Positions 1 to 5,634 of a stretch of 9,486 bases of DNA are shown here, one piece after another. The position numbers and the translations under genes were made by a program. The notes under the pieces were generated by a model. That model did no database searches and was not told the DNA's origin. It worked only from the letters and a program-made list of their open reading frames with translations. Numbering within the stretch: position 1 is the stretch's first letter; every line of letters begins with the position of its first letter. This stretch comes from Alistipes sp. UBA928 (GTDB lineage Bacteria > Bacteroidota > Bacteroidia > Bacteroidales > Rikenellaceae): positions 43,300 through 52,785 of the forward strand of contig DBDQ01000083.1 of the NCBI GenBank assembly GCA_002293665.1. Direction: 5' to 3'.

Positions 1-1
1 G

Positions 2-172
2 ATTTACGCCAAAGTGACCGACCGGAAGATTGAGGAGGACATGAGGGGTTTGCGGGCGCGGACGGCGGGTAAAACCGTATCTTTGCACGAGGACGCCGGG
101 CTCCGCGCCGCCATATGCTTTCCGGGTGCGAAACCAACGAATAATAAAACTCAAACAACCATAGTATTATGA
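2..172 (+). CDS. Tyrosine recombinase (integrase), C-terminal end only
   Basis: Partial gene entering from the left edge in the frame starting at base 2; 56 residues remain before the TGA at 170-172. The first residues read IYAKVTDRKIEEDM, which matches the nucleophile segment of Bacteroidetes tyrosine site-specific recombinases (typically T-x-IYAK-x-x-D/E-K-K-I-x-x-DM). The catalytic Tyr is therefore the second residue visible. Enzymes of this family cut and rejoin DNA through a 3'-phosphotyrosyl bond and integrate or excise conjugative transposons. The Arg-His-Arg part of the active site lies outside the window. The tail after the DM motif (about 40 residues, rich in Ala, Thr and Lys) is longer than many family members have and may be unconserved. 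The stop overlaps the next start (ATGA), so the two ORFs may be translationally coupled. Whether the enzyme is intact cannot be judged from here. Confidence 0.85.
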   Translation: MYAKVTDRKIEEDMRGLRARTAGKTVSLHEDAGLRAAICFPGAKPTNNKTQTTIVL

Positions 173-300
173 GAACGACCCCCATCTCCATAGACAACGG
201 GCAGGTTACAATCCATTCGGCGGGAACCGTCTGGATGAGCCAACACCAGCTCGCCGATATGTTCGGCGTGTTCGTGGCGGCCATCGGCGCAATGACGTAA
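169..300 (+). pseudogene. Truncated small regulator-like ORF of Bacteroidetes mobile elements
   Basis: ATG at 169 overlaps the integrase TGA at 170. The 43-residue product (MRTTPISIDNGQVTIHS, then GTVWMSQHQLADMFGVFVAAIGAMT) resembles the N-terminus of a short protein family common in Bacteroidetes mobile elements, in which a GTVWM segment precedes a helix-turn-helix-like stretch (H-x-x-A-x-x-F-G-x-F) and continues into something like NIRAIFKSG. Here the homologous reading ends after GVFVAAIGA and a stop follows at once, exactly where the reverse strand starts to encode a TraA-like ATPase. I infer that the 3' part of the gene was lost at a recombination or deletion junction around 276-296. Family recognition is from memory and the function is unproven; a DNA-binding role is plausible. 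The short ORF could still be translated because it shares the ATGA overlap with the integrase. Confidence 0.6.
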
Positions 301-690
301 TCCATCTGTGCGATGGTGTGGATCAAACCTTTATTATTCATTGTTCCCGGCAGGTCGAAGAATATAAAATCGAAATCACCCTGCGACGCCAGATACTCGG
401 CGTCGGTTATTGCATCCTGGGTGTTGCTCTCCATCACAGGCCATGCCTTTTTATTCAGTCGGGTGAACTGTTCGTAAGCCAGATTCCGGTAATAACCCTC
501 CCCGGAAGCCATCTTAACGTCGCGATCCCGCAGACCCGCGATGCTGTGTTGCGGGTAGTCGCAATCGACGACCGCCACGTCGTAACCCTTAACGTAGTGG
601 AGCCATGATGCCGCGATGACAGTCATCGTCGTTTTGCCGGCTCCGCCCTTTTGGGTGGAGAAAGCTACATACTTTGGTTTTGCCTTTCAT
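276..690 (-). pseudogene. traA: TraA/ParA-type ATPase of a conjugative transposon, frameshifted and 3'-truncated
   Basis: On the minus strand one frame reads KPKYVAFSTQKGGAGKTTM, then HYVKGYDVAVVDCDYPQHS, later GDFDFIFFDLPG and AQMDYVIAPM. These are the deviant Walker A (KGGAGKTT), the switch/Walker A' region (VVDCDYPQHS) and the Walker B region (FIFFDLPG) of a ParA/MinD-like ATPase, as found at the head of tra operons of CTnDOT-like elements. The only ATG (688-690) is out of frame with this reading. It gives M-K-G-K and soon fails, whereas dropping one G at 683/684 gives M-K-A-K-P-K-Y-V-A-F, the expected N-terminus, so there is a single-base insertion at codon 3. The homology stops near 276-296, where the sequence becomes the antisense of the small regulator-like ORF. 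About 138 residues survive, roughly the N-terminal half of the usual 250 or so. Inactive as it stands, unless the insertion is a sequencing error. Confidence 0.85.
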
Positions 691-774
691 TGTTTTAATC
701 TTTAAATTGTTAATTACCAGGTTGTCCGCATCGTTTGACCGATACATTTTTGTTGATTTTTTGTTTACCGTGTT

Positions 775-806
775 GGTGTCGTGTCGCTGTACGACAATAC
801 GACACC
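775..806. repeat. Strong inverted repeat upstream of the traA remnant
   Basis: The outer arms GGTGTCGT (775-782) and ACGACACC (799-806) are perfect complements. Inside them GTCG (783-786) pairs with CGAC (792-795) around a CTGTA loop, leaving a three-base bulge (796-798). This gives a 12-bp stem. It lies 85-116 bases upstream of the traA start on the minus strand. Neither side has a T-run, so it is unlikely to be an intrinsic terminator. A regulator-binding site, a leader RNA hairpin or a nicking/partition-like site are all possible. Confidence 0.75.
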
Positions 807-1015
807 GGTGCATCATCCCACTAAAAATTCCAATTCACGGCTGTTGTATGTCATGCCGCAACAAGCCGTCGAAAACGCCCATCCACGGCGATTCCACCAC
901 AAAGGAACTCGAATATCCGATGGTTCATATTTGCATACGCGGCTATGGCCGCTTGTGGCACTCAACTGACCGCAAGGGGCAGTATGGTCTGTAATACAGC
1001 CGATTAATAACGCCG

Positions 1016-1023
1016 TAACTTTG
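1016..1023 (+). promoter_or_regulatory. Candidate Bacteroidetes -7 element (TAACTTTG)
   Basis: TAACTTTG fits the Bacteroidetes -7 consensus TAnnTTTG exactly. No clear TTTG lies at the expected -33 distance, and no + strand gene starts within 400 bases downstream. It is the left copy of a 16-base motif (1016-1031) that recurs at 1380-1395 with 14 of 16 identities. It could be a relic promoter of the mobile element, a start for a small RNA, or chance. Confidence 0.3.
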
Positions 1024-1049
1024 CCCCGTGAACGATTTGGTGTGTAATG

Positions 1050-1286
1050 TCAGCCCGCCTTTTCCGCTTTACGACGGCTGGGTTTAACCATCTGTCCGAA
1101 CGGGCAGATTTCATAACAAGGAACACCTCGTATTCCGGTTATGAGCAAGCTGTATTTTTTGCTGCACGGAACCCGTTTTGCTGCAAAAAATGCTTGCCCG
1201 CAAGGGGGTGAAAGCGCCTCCGAAGTCGTGCTTTGAACGGACGGCGGAGCGACATAACGGGTCGGAATTGAGGTGTCGTTTTCCAA
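1050..1286 (-). CDS. Doubtful small ORF, 78 residues, in the mobile-element remnant
   Basis: An open frame on the minus strand begins at an ATG complementary to 1284-1286 and ends at 1050. The product is basic and Cys-containing. Its second half includes the segment GIRGVPCYEICPFG followed by a KPSRRKAEKAG tail, which has the flavour of short conserved peptides seen near mobilisation regions of Bacteroidetes elements. I cannot assign a family. A large imperfect hairpin (1145-1197) lies inside the ORF, which suits a structured non-coding region at least as well as a gene, and a second overlapping ORF on the same strand (1111-1344) has no better claim. Treat it as a hypothesis. Confidence 0.2.
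   Translation of the reverse strand: MENDTSIPTRYVAPPSVQSTTSEALSPPCGQAFFAAKRVPCSKKYSLLITGIRGVPCYEICPFGQMVKPSRRKAEKAG
1145..1197. repeat. Large imperfect hairpin in the element remnant
   Basis: Left arm GCAAGC (1145-1150), a TGT bulge, then ATTTTTTGC (1154-1162) pairs with the right arm GCAAAAAATGCTTGC (1183-1197). The 20-base interior contains a further small inverted repeat, ACGG-AAC-CCGT. The 13-mer TTTTGCTGCAAAA (1176-1188) is also palindromic around one base. The full structure has a 15-bp stem. It may be a regulatory or transfer-related site of the old conjugative element; no U-run follows, so a simple terminator is less likely. Confidence 0.65.
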
Positions 1287-1357
1287 AGTACGCTACCTGG
1301 TATGGTTCACATAGAAGGCCCCGAAAAACATTTTTTGCAACCATCGGCTATATTTAG

Positions 1358-1387
1358 TTTCTCGACAGGAGAAATATGTTAACTTCG
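1358..1387 (+). promoter_or_regulatory. Candidate promoter of the sigma factor gene with overlapping inverted repeat
   Basis: TAACTTCG at 1380-1387 matches the Bacteroidetes -7 consensus TAnnTTTG with one mismatch. About 20 bases upstream a weak TTTC (1358-1361) sits where the -33 TTTG would be. The -33 area is covered by the inverted repeat TTTCTC-GACAG-GAGAAA (1358-1374), which could serve as an operator. Transcription would start roughly 80 bases before the sigma factor ATG at 1474. This is consensus matching only. Confidence 0.35.
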
Positions 1388-1473
1388 CCACGTGAGTTTG
1401 ATCCCATGAACGTGTGATTGTAAATAATGTGTGAGGGACAGAGGCTGGATATCAATTCGTTCGGTGTGTTCGT

Positions 1474-2088
1474 ATGAAGTATGAAAAAATTGATTTTTTA
1501 TTACCCTCAGAATATATGCGTGCACAATACGACAGGGCGGCACTGTTTGCCGCCATTCGCGACGGAGACCAAGCTGCGTTCGAGGTATACTATAACGAGA
1601 AAATCCTTTATTTGGTGTCCATTATCGGGAAAATGACCGGTGATCGGGATGAAGCATGGGACATAGCTCAAAACACGTTCGTCAAGTTATGGACAATGCG
1701 GCAACAATTAGACCCCATAAGGTCGTTGGACAGCCTGCTCGACCAGATGGGGATAAACGCCGCACACAACGCCTGGAAGAAACGGCAGGTGGTCGAACGG
1801 TATCGCGATGAGCAGAAGAAAACTCTGAACGGCGAAGAGCGCCCCGCCGACACCGATTTGATAACCCGTGAAGTGCAGCGCAAGATCGACGCTATCATCG
1901 ACAACATGCCCACGCAACGACGCAGGGTGTATCTGCTGAGCCGGGAAGAGGGACTGACATATAAGGAAATCGCGCAACGAATGGGTATATCACCGGGTAC
2001 GGTTCACAGGCACATGTCGATAGCTCTGGAGGAGTTGCGCGACATAATGTCGGTGCTTGTGTCTCTTGCGACTTTTCCGTTCGTGTAG
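1474..2088 (+). CDS. ECF-family RNA polymerase sigma factor
   Basis: A 204-residue protein with the two-domain build of extracytoplasmic function sigma factors. Region 2 lies at about residues 23-80, with FEVYYNEKILYLVSIIGKMT followed by DEAWDIAQNTFVKLW, the usual core-binding and -10-recognition helices (family form D-A-E-D-I-x-Q-x-x-F-x-x-L-W). Region 4 lies at about 143-192, with MPTQRRRVYLLSREEGLTYK and EIAQRMGISPGTVHRHM, a clear helix-turn-helix for the -35-type element. The C-terminus ends in a hydrophobic tail (SVLVSLATFPFV), as often seen in Bacteroidetes members. An internal ATG at residue 15 (MRAQYDRAALF) could be the true start, because the first 14 residues look unlike the family. 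A FecR-like anti-sigma gene follows on the same strand after 168 bases, so it is predicted to be held at the membrane until signalled. Its targets are probably this locus, by inference. Confidence 0.93.
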   Translation: MKYEKIDFLLPSEYMRAQYDRAALFAAIRDGDQAAFEVYYNEKILYLVSIIGKMTGDRDEAWDIAQNTFVKLWTMRQQLDPIRSLDSLLDQMGINAAHNAWKKRQVVERYRDEQKKTLNGEERPADTDLITREVQRKIDAIIDNMPTQRRRVYLLSREEGLTYKEIAQRMGISPGTVHRHMSIALEELRDIMSVLVSLATFPFV

Positions 2089-2256
2089 CCGCCGGCCTCT
2101 TTCTGCAAAGCTGCATTTTTTTATTGCTGTAAATTAGGCCATTAGTGAAATTATTGAAAAATAATTCTGTTTCCATTGTACCTACCCCCCACCTTAAATT
2201 GTAAAATATACGTGTCGCGACAGAAAAGGCAGTGTGATTGGCCGTGACAACGTTAA
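2089..2256 (+). promoter_or_regulatory. Leader between sigma and anti-sigma genes: C-rich motif and palindrome
   Basis: This AT-rich gap contains TGTACCTACCCCCCACC at 2177-2193 and, 20 bases on, the perfect 10-bp palindrome TGTCGCGACA at 2213-2222, which ends 34 bases before the fecR ATG. C-rich TACCCCC-like strings are, as I recall, frequent in front of anti-sigma genes of Bacteroidetes ECF pairs; I could not check this. The gap is longer than expected for a simple two-gene operon, so a second promoter for fecR, perhaps read by the ECF sigma factor itself, is plausible. Confidence 0.35.
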
Positions 2257-3318
2257 ATGCAGAGCCACAATAATACATACAGGATTGACCAACTGGTTGC
2301 ACTGTTGCTGTCGGACAGGGAATTGACCGCAGAGCAGTGCACCGCGATGTTCGATTTGTTGGACGATCGGAGCAACCAAAAAGTGTTGGGAGATGCGCTC
2401 GACCGCTACTATGCGTCGCACCCGAGGCCGGCGTATCGAGTGACACCCGACCCAAGGCGCGTCGCCGAAGGCTGGCGAGAATTGGCCGAAATATTGGGTT
2501 TGGGTTCGGGTGCGGCAAAGGTCAGCAAACTCGGCAGGCCACGATTGAGAGCGATCTGGCTCAGGGTCGCCGCCGTTTTACTGCCCGTGGCGCTGGTCGT
2601 GGGAGTTTGGTTCGGATACGAGTCGTGGAACCTTGAGGCGAGAAACGACGCGCGCCTGGCCTCCCTTGCCGCGTTCACTCCCTCGCATAACATCGCTCCC
2701 CATGCCGACAGTGTGCGACGGGTCGAACTGCCCGACGGAACCGAGGTTACGCTCAACCGCAACGCGACACTCTCGTACGATGACGGGCGCGAGGTCAAAC
2801 TAACCGGCGAAGCTTGGTTCAAGGTGGCCGAAAATCCCGATCAGCCGTTCGTAATACACTCCGAGCATATCACCGTGAAGGTGCTCGGCACAGAGTTCGA
2901 TTTCAATACCTACAGCCGGGACGGTAAGTCGCGACTGTCGCTCTATGACGGGTCGGTGGAGTTGGAACACGCGGCCGGAACGCAACGCCTTGCGGCGGCG
3001 GGTAAAGAGTTTACCCTCGACACCACCACGGGGGCAGCCGTTGTCAGCGATTTCGACCCCACTCAAAGACCCGGATGGATCGAGGAGGCGGAGAACGTTT
3101 TCAATTTTATGACATTCGGCGAGATATTCGACCTGGTGGAGAAAGAATACGGCGTAGTGATCACGGGACGCGAGATTACAGACGTGAATAAACAACTGAA
3201 CTTCGTGCTCGATAAGAGTATGTCCATCGGCGATGTGATGTCGATGTTGGAGTTTTCGCACGGGGAGTTCGGTTACGCTATAAATGGGAGGGGGATAGTT
3301 TTGCATCGGCGCGAATAG
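2257..3318 (+). CDS. FecR-like membrane anti-sigma factor
   Basis: A 353-residue protein. The N-terminal cytoplasmic part (1-97), with QLVALLLSDRELTAEQ early on, would bind the sigma factor. A single membrane helix spans about 99-119 (IWLRVAAVLLPVALVVGVWF), after a positively charged stretch (KLGRPRLR). The periplasmic FecR domain spans about 150-245 and carries the family signatures RRVELPDGTEVTLNRNATLSY, LTGEAWFKVAENPDQPFVIH and VKVLGTEFDFNTY. The C-terminal 275-350 (FMTFGEIFDLVEKEYGVVI, then GDVMSMLE and GRGIVLHR) is a DUF4974-like, STN-fold-like domain. In the Fec paradigm this protein holds the ECF sigma factor inactive and releases it after contact with the STN domain of an outer-membrane partner. 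The next gene encodes exactly such an STN domain, but on a non-TonB protein. Length and order are normal for Bacteroidetes FecR proteins. Confidence 0.93.
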   Translation: MQSHNNTYRIDQLVALLLSDRELTAEQCTAMFDLLDDRSNQKVLGDALDRYYASHPRPAYRVTPDPRRVAEGWRELAEILGLGSGAAKVSKLGRPRLRAIWLRVAAVLLPVALVVGVWFGYESWNLEARNDARLASLAAFTPSHNIAPHADSVRRVELPDGTEVTLNRNATLSYDDGREVKLTGEAWFKVAENPDQPFVIHSEHITVKVLGTEFDFNTYSRDGKSRLSLYDGSVELEHAAGTQRLAAAGKEFTLDTTTGAAVVSDFDPTQRPGWIEEAENVFNFMTFGEIFDLVEKEYGVVITGREITDVNKQLNFVLDKSMSIGDVMSMLEFSHGEFGYAINGRGIVLHRRE

Positions 3319-3377
3319 CCGACCGGCAAAAAAATTAGTGGGAGGAATCATTAATTTTTAAAGAGGGGAAAAAATTT

Positions 3378-3404
3378 GCAACGCGACGCAACCCGTCGTG
3401 TTGT
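3378..3404 (+). repeat. Hairpin in the leader of the STN-DUF3575 gene
   Basis: CAACGCGACG (3379-3388) pairs with CGTCGTGTTG (3394-3403) around a CAACC loop, with one G-U pair; a further G-U (3378/3404) extends it. It lies 41 bases before the ATG at 3445 and is followed by GTGGGGGAGG rather than a U-run. It is more likely a leader or regulatory hairpin than a terminator. Confidence 0.55.
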
Positions 3405-3444
3405 GGGGGAGGTTTATTCTTTTGCGAAAAAAAATAGACGAATA

Positions 3445-4506
3445 ATGAAGAATGTATTGAAGCACCGGATGTCAATCCGTTTGGCAGTCGTGTTGTGTGG
3501 TTGCCTGGTGTTGACTGTGACGACGGCATGGGCTCAGAGGGCGAGCATCTCACTGCCTGATAGCGAGATCACGCTTGGCGAGCTGTTCGCTCAAATTAAG
3601 CGCCAGACAGGGCAGACGGTGATTTTCTCACCCGAGAGCGCGACGCAGAGCAGGCGCGTGACACTGACCGCGACACGGGGTACGGTGGCTGAGATATTGG
3701 CAGCAACGCTTCCCGGCCAAGGGCTCGGTTGGAAGATGGTGGAGAACTACATCGTTATAGGCCCCGCCCGTCCTGTGGTTGAGGACAACCCAGCACCGAA
3801 ACTTGCCCAAACCCCTATTCTGATCAACGCTGCCGAGTTAAAGACTTTTGTCGCCGAAGCGGAGCGCGCTCCCGATTCGGTCTATCTGCGCACTGTCGCA
3901 CGCGGCCCGTTCGAGTTCAAAGCGGACAATAAGGTTTTTGCCCTGCCCGGGACTGTGGTCTCCTCCCACTCATCGCAAAGGCGCCTTTCAGGTTTTGCCA
4001 TCAAGACCAACCTGCTGCACGGAGCCGTGGGCCTTGCCCCCAACATCTATGGCGAAGCTGGTCTGGGGCGTCGCACGACAATCGAAGCTGGCTTCGCCCG
4101 TAACGGCTGGAATCGTAACGGCACCGTCGGCGACAACCGAAAGATGATTCACGGCGGGGTGACGGGTGAGTTCCGCTACTGGATGTGCGAACGATTCGAC
4201 GGCCACTTTTTCGGCGTGCACGCATTCTGGAGGTTCTACAACGTGGGCGGTCACAACGTACCGTTGGTAGCTTTCAAACGCGATTTTCGCTACGAGGGCA
4301 CGGCGATCGGCGGCGGCGTCACCTATGGCTACGCGCTTGTGCTCGCTCCGCGTTGGAATCTCGAATTCAATCTCGGCGTGGGTTTGGCTCACATGGAGTA
4401 CGAAAAATTCGGCTGCGACAAGTGCGATGACCGCGTTGACACAATCGATAAAACATATTTTCTCCCGACGCGTGCGGGAGTAACACTCTCTTTCGTAATA
4501 CAATAA
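3445..4506 (+). CDS. STN-domain / DUF3575 fusion envelope protein
   Basis: I chose the ATG at 3445 because it opens directly into a signal peptide (MKNVLKHRMSIRLAVVLCGC, then LVLTVTTAWA, cleavage probably after A-W-A near residue 30). An upstream TTG in frame at 3376 would bury it. The mature protein begins with an STN (secretin/TonB short N-terminal) domain at about 34-107: ISLPDSEITLGELFAQIKRQ, then TGQTVIFSPE and GLGWKMVENYIVIG. After a linker rich in Pro, Ala and Glu (108-180), residues 181-353 form a DUF3575 domain (GFAIKTNLLHGAVGLAPNIY, YGEAGLGRRTTIEAGF, FFGVHAFWRFYN, FNLGVGLAHMEYEKFGCDKC). The beta-rich end and final aromatic-hydrophobic strand (VTLSFVIQ) suggest an outer-membrane barrel or barrel-like fold. 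C324 and C327 form a CxxC pair. DUF3575 proteins are common next to Mfa-type fimbrial genes. The STN part makes this a likely signalling partner for the FecR protein just upstream. Confidence 0.85.
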   Translation: MKNVLKHRMSIRLAVVLCGCLVLTVTTAWAQRASISLPDSEITLGELFAQIKRQTGQTVIFSPESATQSRRVTLTATRGTVAEILAATLPGQGLGWKMVENYIVIGPARPVVEDNPAPKLAQTPILINAAELKTFVAEAERAPDSVYLRTVARGPFEFKADNKVFALPGTVVSSHSSQRRLSGFAIKTNLLHGAVGLAPNIYGEAGLGRRTTIEAGFARNGWNRNGTVGDNRKMIHGGVTGEFRYWMCERFDGHFFGVHAFWRFYNVGGHNVPLVAFKRDFRYEGTAIGGGVTYGYALVLAPRWNLEFNLGVGLAHMEYEKFGCDKCDDRVDTIDKTYFLPTRAGVTLSFVIQ

Positions 4507-4510
4507 GAAT

Positions 4511-5602
4511 ATGAAAAATATATTCGTCGTACTTTTTCTGACGCTCCTTCCCGTTGCCGGGATGGCACAACGTGACGTGGCTGTCAGCGATCTGCGCATT
4601 GTGCAACAGCCCTCAGTGGTAGCCGTTGCCTTCTCCCTAAAAACGGGTACAGGTGCTGCTCGCACTGGCTCTACGCTCACTCTTAAGCCCGTTCTTGTAA
4701 ATGGCGACCAGAGCCTGGTACTGACACCAGTGGTCGTGCGGGGCCGTCGTGCCGCCATACTCGCCCATCGCGGTGAGATCGCCGCAGGACGGGACGCATC
4801 CCAGGAAACCGTCTCGATCCGCAACGGCGAAAACATGGAATATCGCACCACCATACCATTCGAGGATTGGATGCCCGGCGCGAAACTCATCCTCAAGGGG
4901 GAGGGCGAGGGATGCGGCGTAACGTCCCAAACGCTGATCGGCACTCTGGCCGACAGCGTGATAGTGCCCGCCTCCGAGTTCACATCTACCCAAACCGTTG
5001 TGATACCCGGACGTATACTATCGACGGCCGACAAGCTCGTGCAGCACTTCCCGTTTCTTCATCCGGCCGGAGACAGCGCCCTCGACGCTCCGCCCTCGTC
5101 GCGAACTTCGCGTCAGGAGGGTGGTCTGACGATATTTTTCACCCAAGGCCAAGACAGCGTCGTGCCCGATTATCGCGAAAACTACCGCTCGTTGGTCGAT
5201 CTGCTCTCGGTAATCGAGGAGATCCGCCGTTCCGCCGACAGCGAGATCGACCGCATCGACATCACGGGCTTCGCCTCGCCCGAGGGAGATCACGATGCGA
5301 ACGTGCGACTGTCGGAACGACGTGCCGAGGCTATGCGCCGTGTGATAGCCCAAAACTCACCCGAACTCGCTACTCTTATCAGCGTCTATGCCGGCGGTGA
5401 AGATTGGGACGGACTCAGGGAACTTGTCTGCGCCTCGCAACTGCCGCGACGCGACGAGGTGTTGCGCGCCATCGATCGCAAGAACAAGGAGGAGTTGATG
5501 CGTCTGGAGGGCGGCGAAGTTTACCGCAGCATGGAGCGTACGCTATTCCCCGAACTGCGCGAGGCCACCTTCATCATAGTCTACTACAAAAACAAGCGAT
5601 AA
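4511..5602 (+). CDS. DUF3868 / OmpA-like outer-membrane-associated protein
   Basis: Starts 4 bases after the previous stop, so the two are surely co-transcribed. The 363-residue product has a signal peptide (MKNIFVVLFLTLLPVAGMAQ, cleaved near residue 20). A DUF3868-like N-terminal half follows (about 21-155; VAVSDLRIVQQPSVVAVAFS, YRTTIPFEDWMPGAKLIL). The C-terminal OmpA-like part covers about 205-300: LTIFFTQGQDSVVPDYREN, then IDITGFASPEGDHDANVRLS and ERRAEAMRRVI. The last motif matches the G-x-A-S-P-E-G...N-x-x-L-S-x-x-R-A signature of OmpA domains that grip peptidoglycan. The tail after GGEDWDGLREL is typical of the versions found in Bacteroides fimbrial loci. Such proteins accompany DUF3575 and fimbrillin genes and probably help anchor or assemble the fimbriae in the envelope, though the exact role is not established. 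The one mature Cys in the N-terminal half (residue 135) has no clear partner there. Confidence 0.88.
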   Translation: MKNIFVVLFLTLLPVAGMAQRDVAVSDLRIVQQPSVVAVAFSLKTGTGAARTGSTLTLKPVLVNGDQSLVLTPVVVRGRRAAILAHRGEIAAGRDASQETVSIRNGENMEYRTTIPFEDWMPGAKLILKGEGEGCGVTSQTLIGTLADSVIVPASEFTSTQTVVIPGRILSTADKLVQHFPFLHPAGDSALDAPPSSRTSRQEGGLTIFFTQGQDSVVPDYRENYRSLVDLLSVIEEIRRSADSEIDRIDITGFASPEGDHDANVRLSERRAEAMRRVIAQNSPELATLISVYAGGEDWDGLRELVCASQLPRRDEVLRAIDRKNKEELMRLEGGEVYRSMERTLFPELREATFIIVYYKNKR

Positions 5603-5634
5603 TAGATACCCACTAATTTTAAATTTTTCTCAAA

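Larger units (their letters stand above)
691..1473. other. Long non-coding stretch between element remnant and sigma factor
   Basis: About 780 bases with no ORF that I recognise. The left part (691-770) is AT-rich and reads as the leader of the minus-strand TraA remnant. The middle holds two strong hairpins (775-806 and 1145-1197) and a short 5-bp one (939-952, GCGGC/GCCGC with a TATG loop). A doubtful 78-residue minus-strand ORF occupies 1050-1286. The right part (1300-1473) becomes AT-richer and holds promoter-like strings for the sigma factor gene. In conjugative transposons the interval upstream of traA commonly carries regulatory and mobilisation-region DNA, so this is probably the residue of such a region fused to the upstream flank of the fimbrial locus. 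That origin is inferred. Confidence 0.55.

Noticed and set aside
78..85. TATCTTTG, an exact -7-like match inside the integrase tail
   Set aside because: It lies in coding sequence and the nearest TTTG (49-52) is about 25 bases upstream, farther than usual. The only gene it could serve is truncated.
318..608. Plus-strand 96-codon ORF
   Set aside because: It is the antisense of the TraA/ParA remnant, whose Walker motifs are clear on the other strand.
939..952. GCGGC-TATG-GCCGC short hairpin
   Set aside because: Only 5 bp in GC-rich DNA, not near any gene start; chance is enough.
674..994. Plus-strand 106-codon ORF in the non-coding stretch
   Set aside because: Its composition (Cys/His/Arg-rich, no motif) is unlike the real proteins here, it overlaps the traA leader and its hairpin, and no leader or partner supports it.
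3376..3444. Upstream in-frame TTG start for the STN-DUF3575 gene
   Set aside because: It would place 23 residues before a perfect signal peptide that begins at the ATG at 3445, and would include the leader hairpin in the coding region.
3988..5034. Long minus-strand open frame (348 codons) across the STN-DUF3575/OmpA boundary
   Set aside because: It is antisense to two well-recognised genes, crosses their boundary and has no family likeness. Long shadow frames are common in GC-rich DNA.
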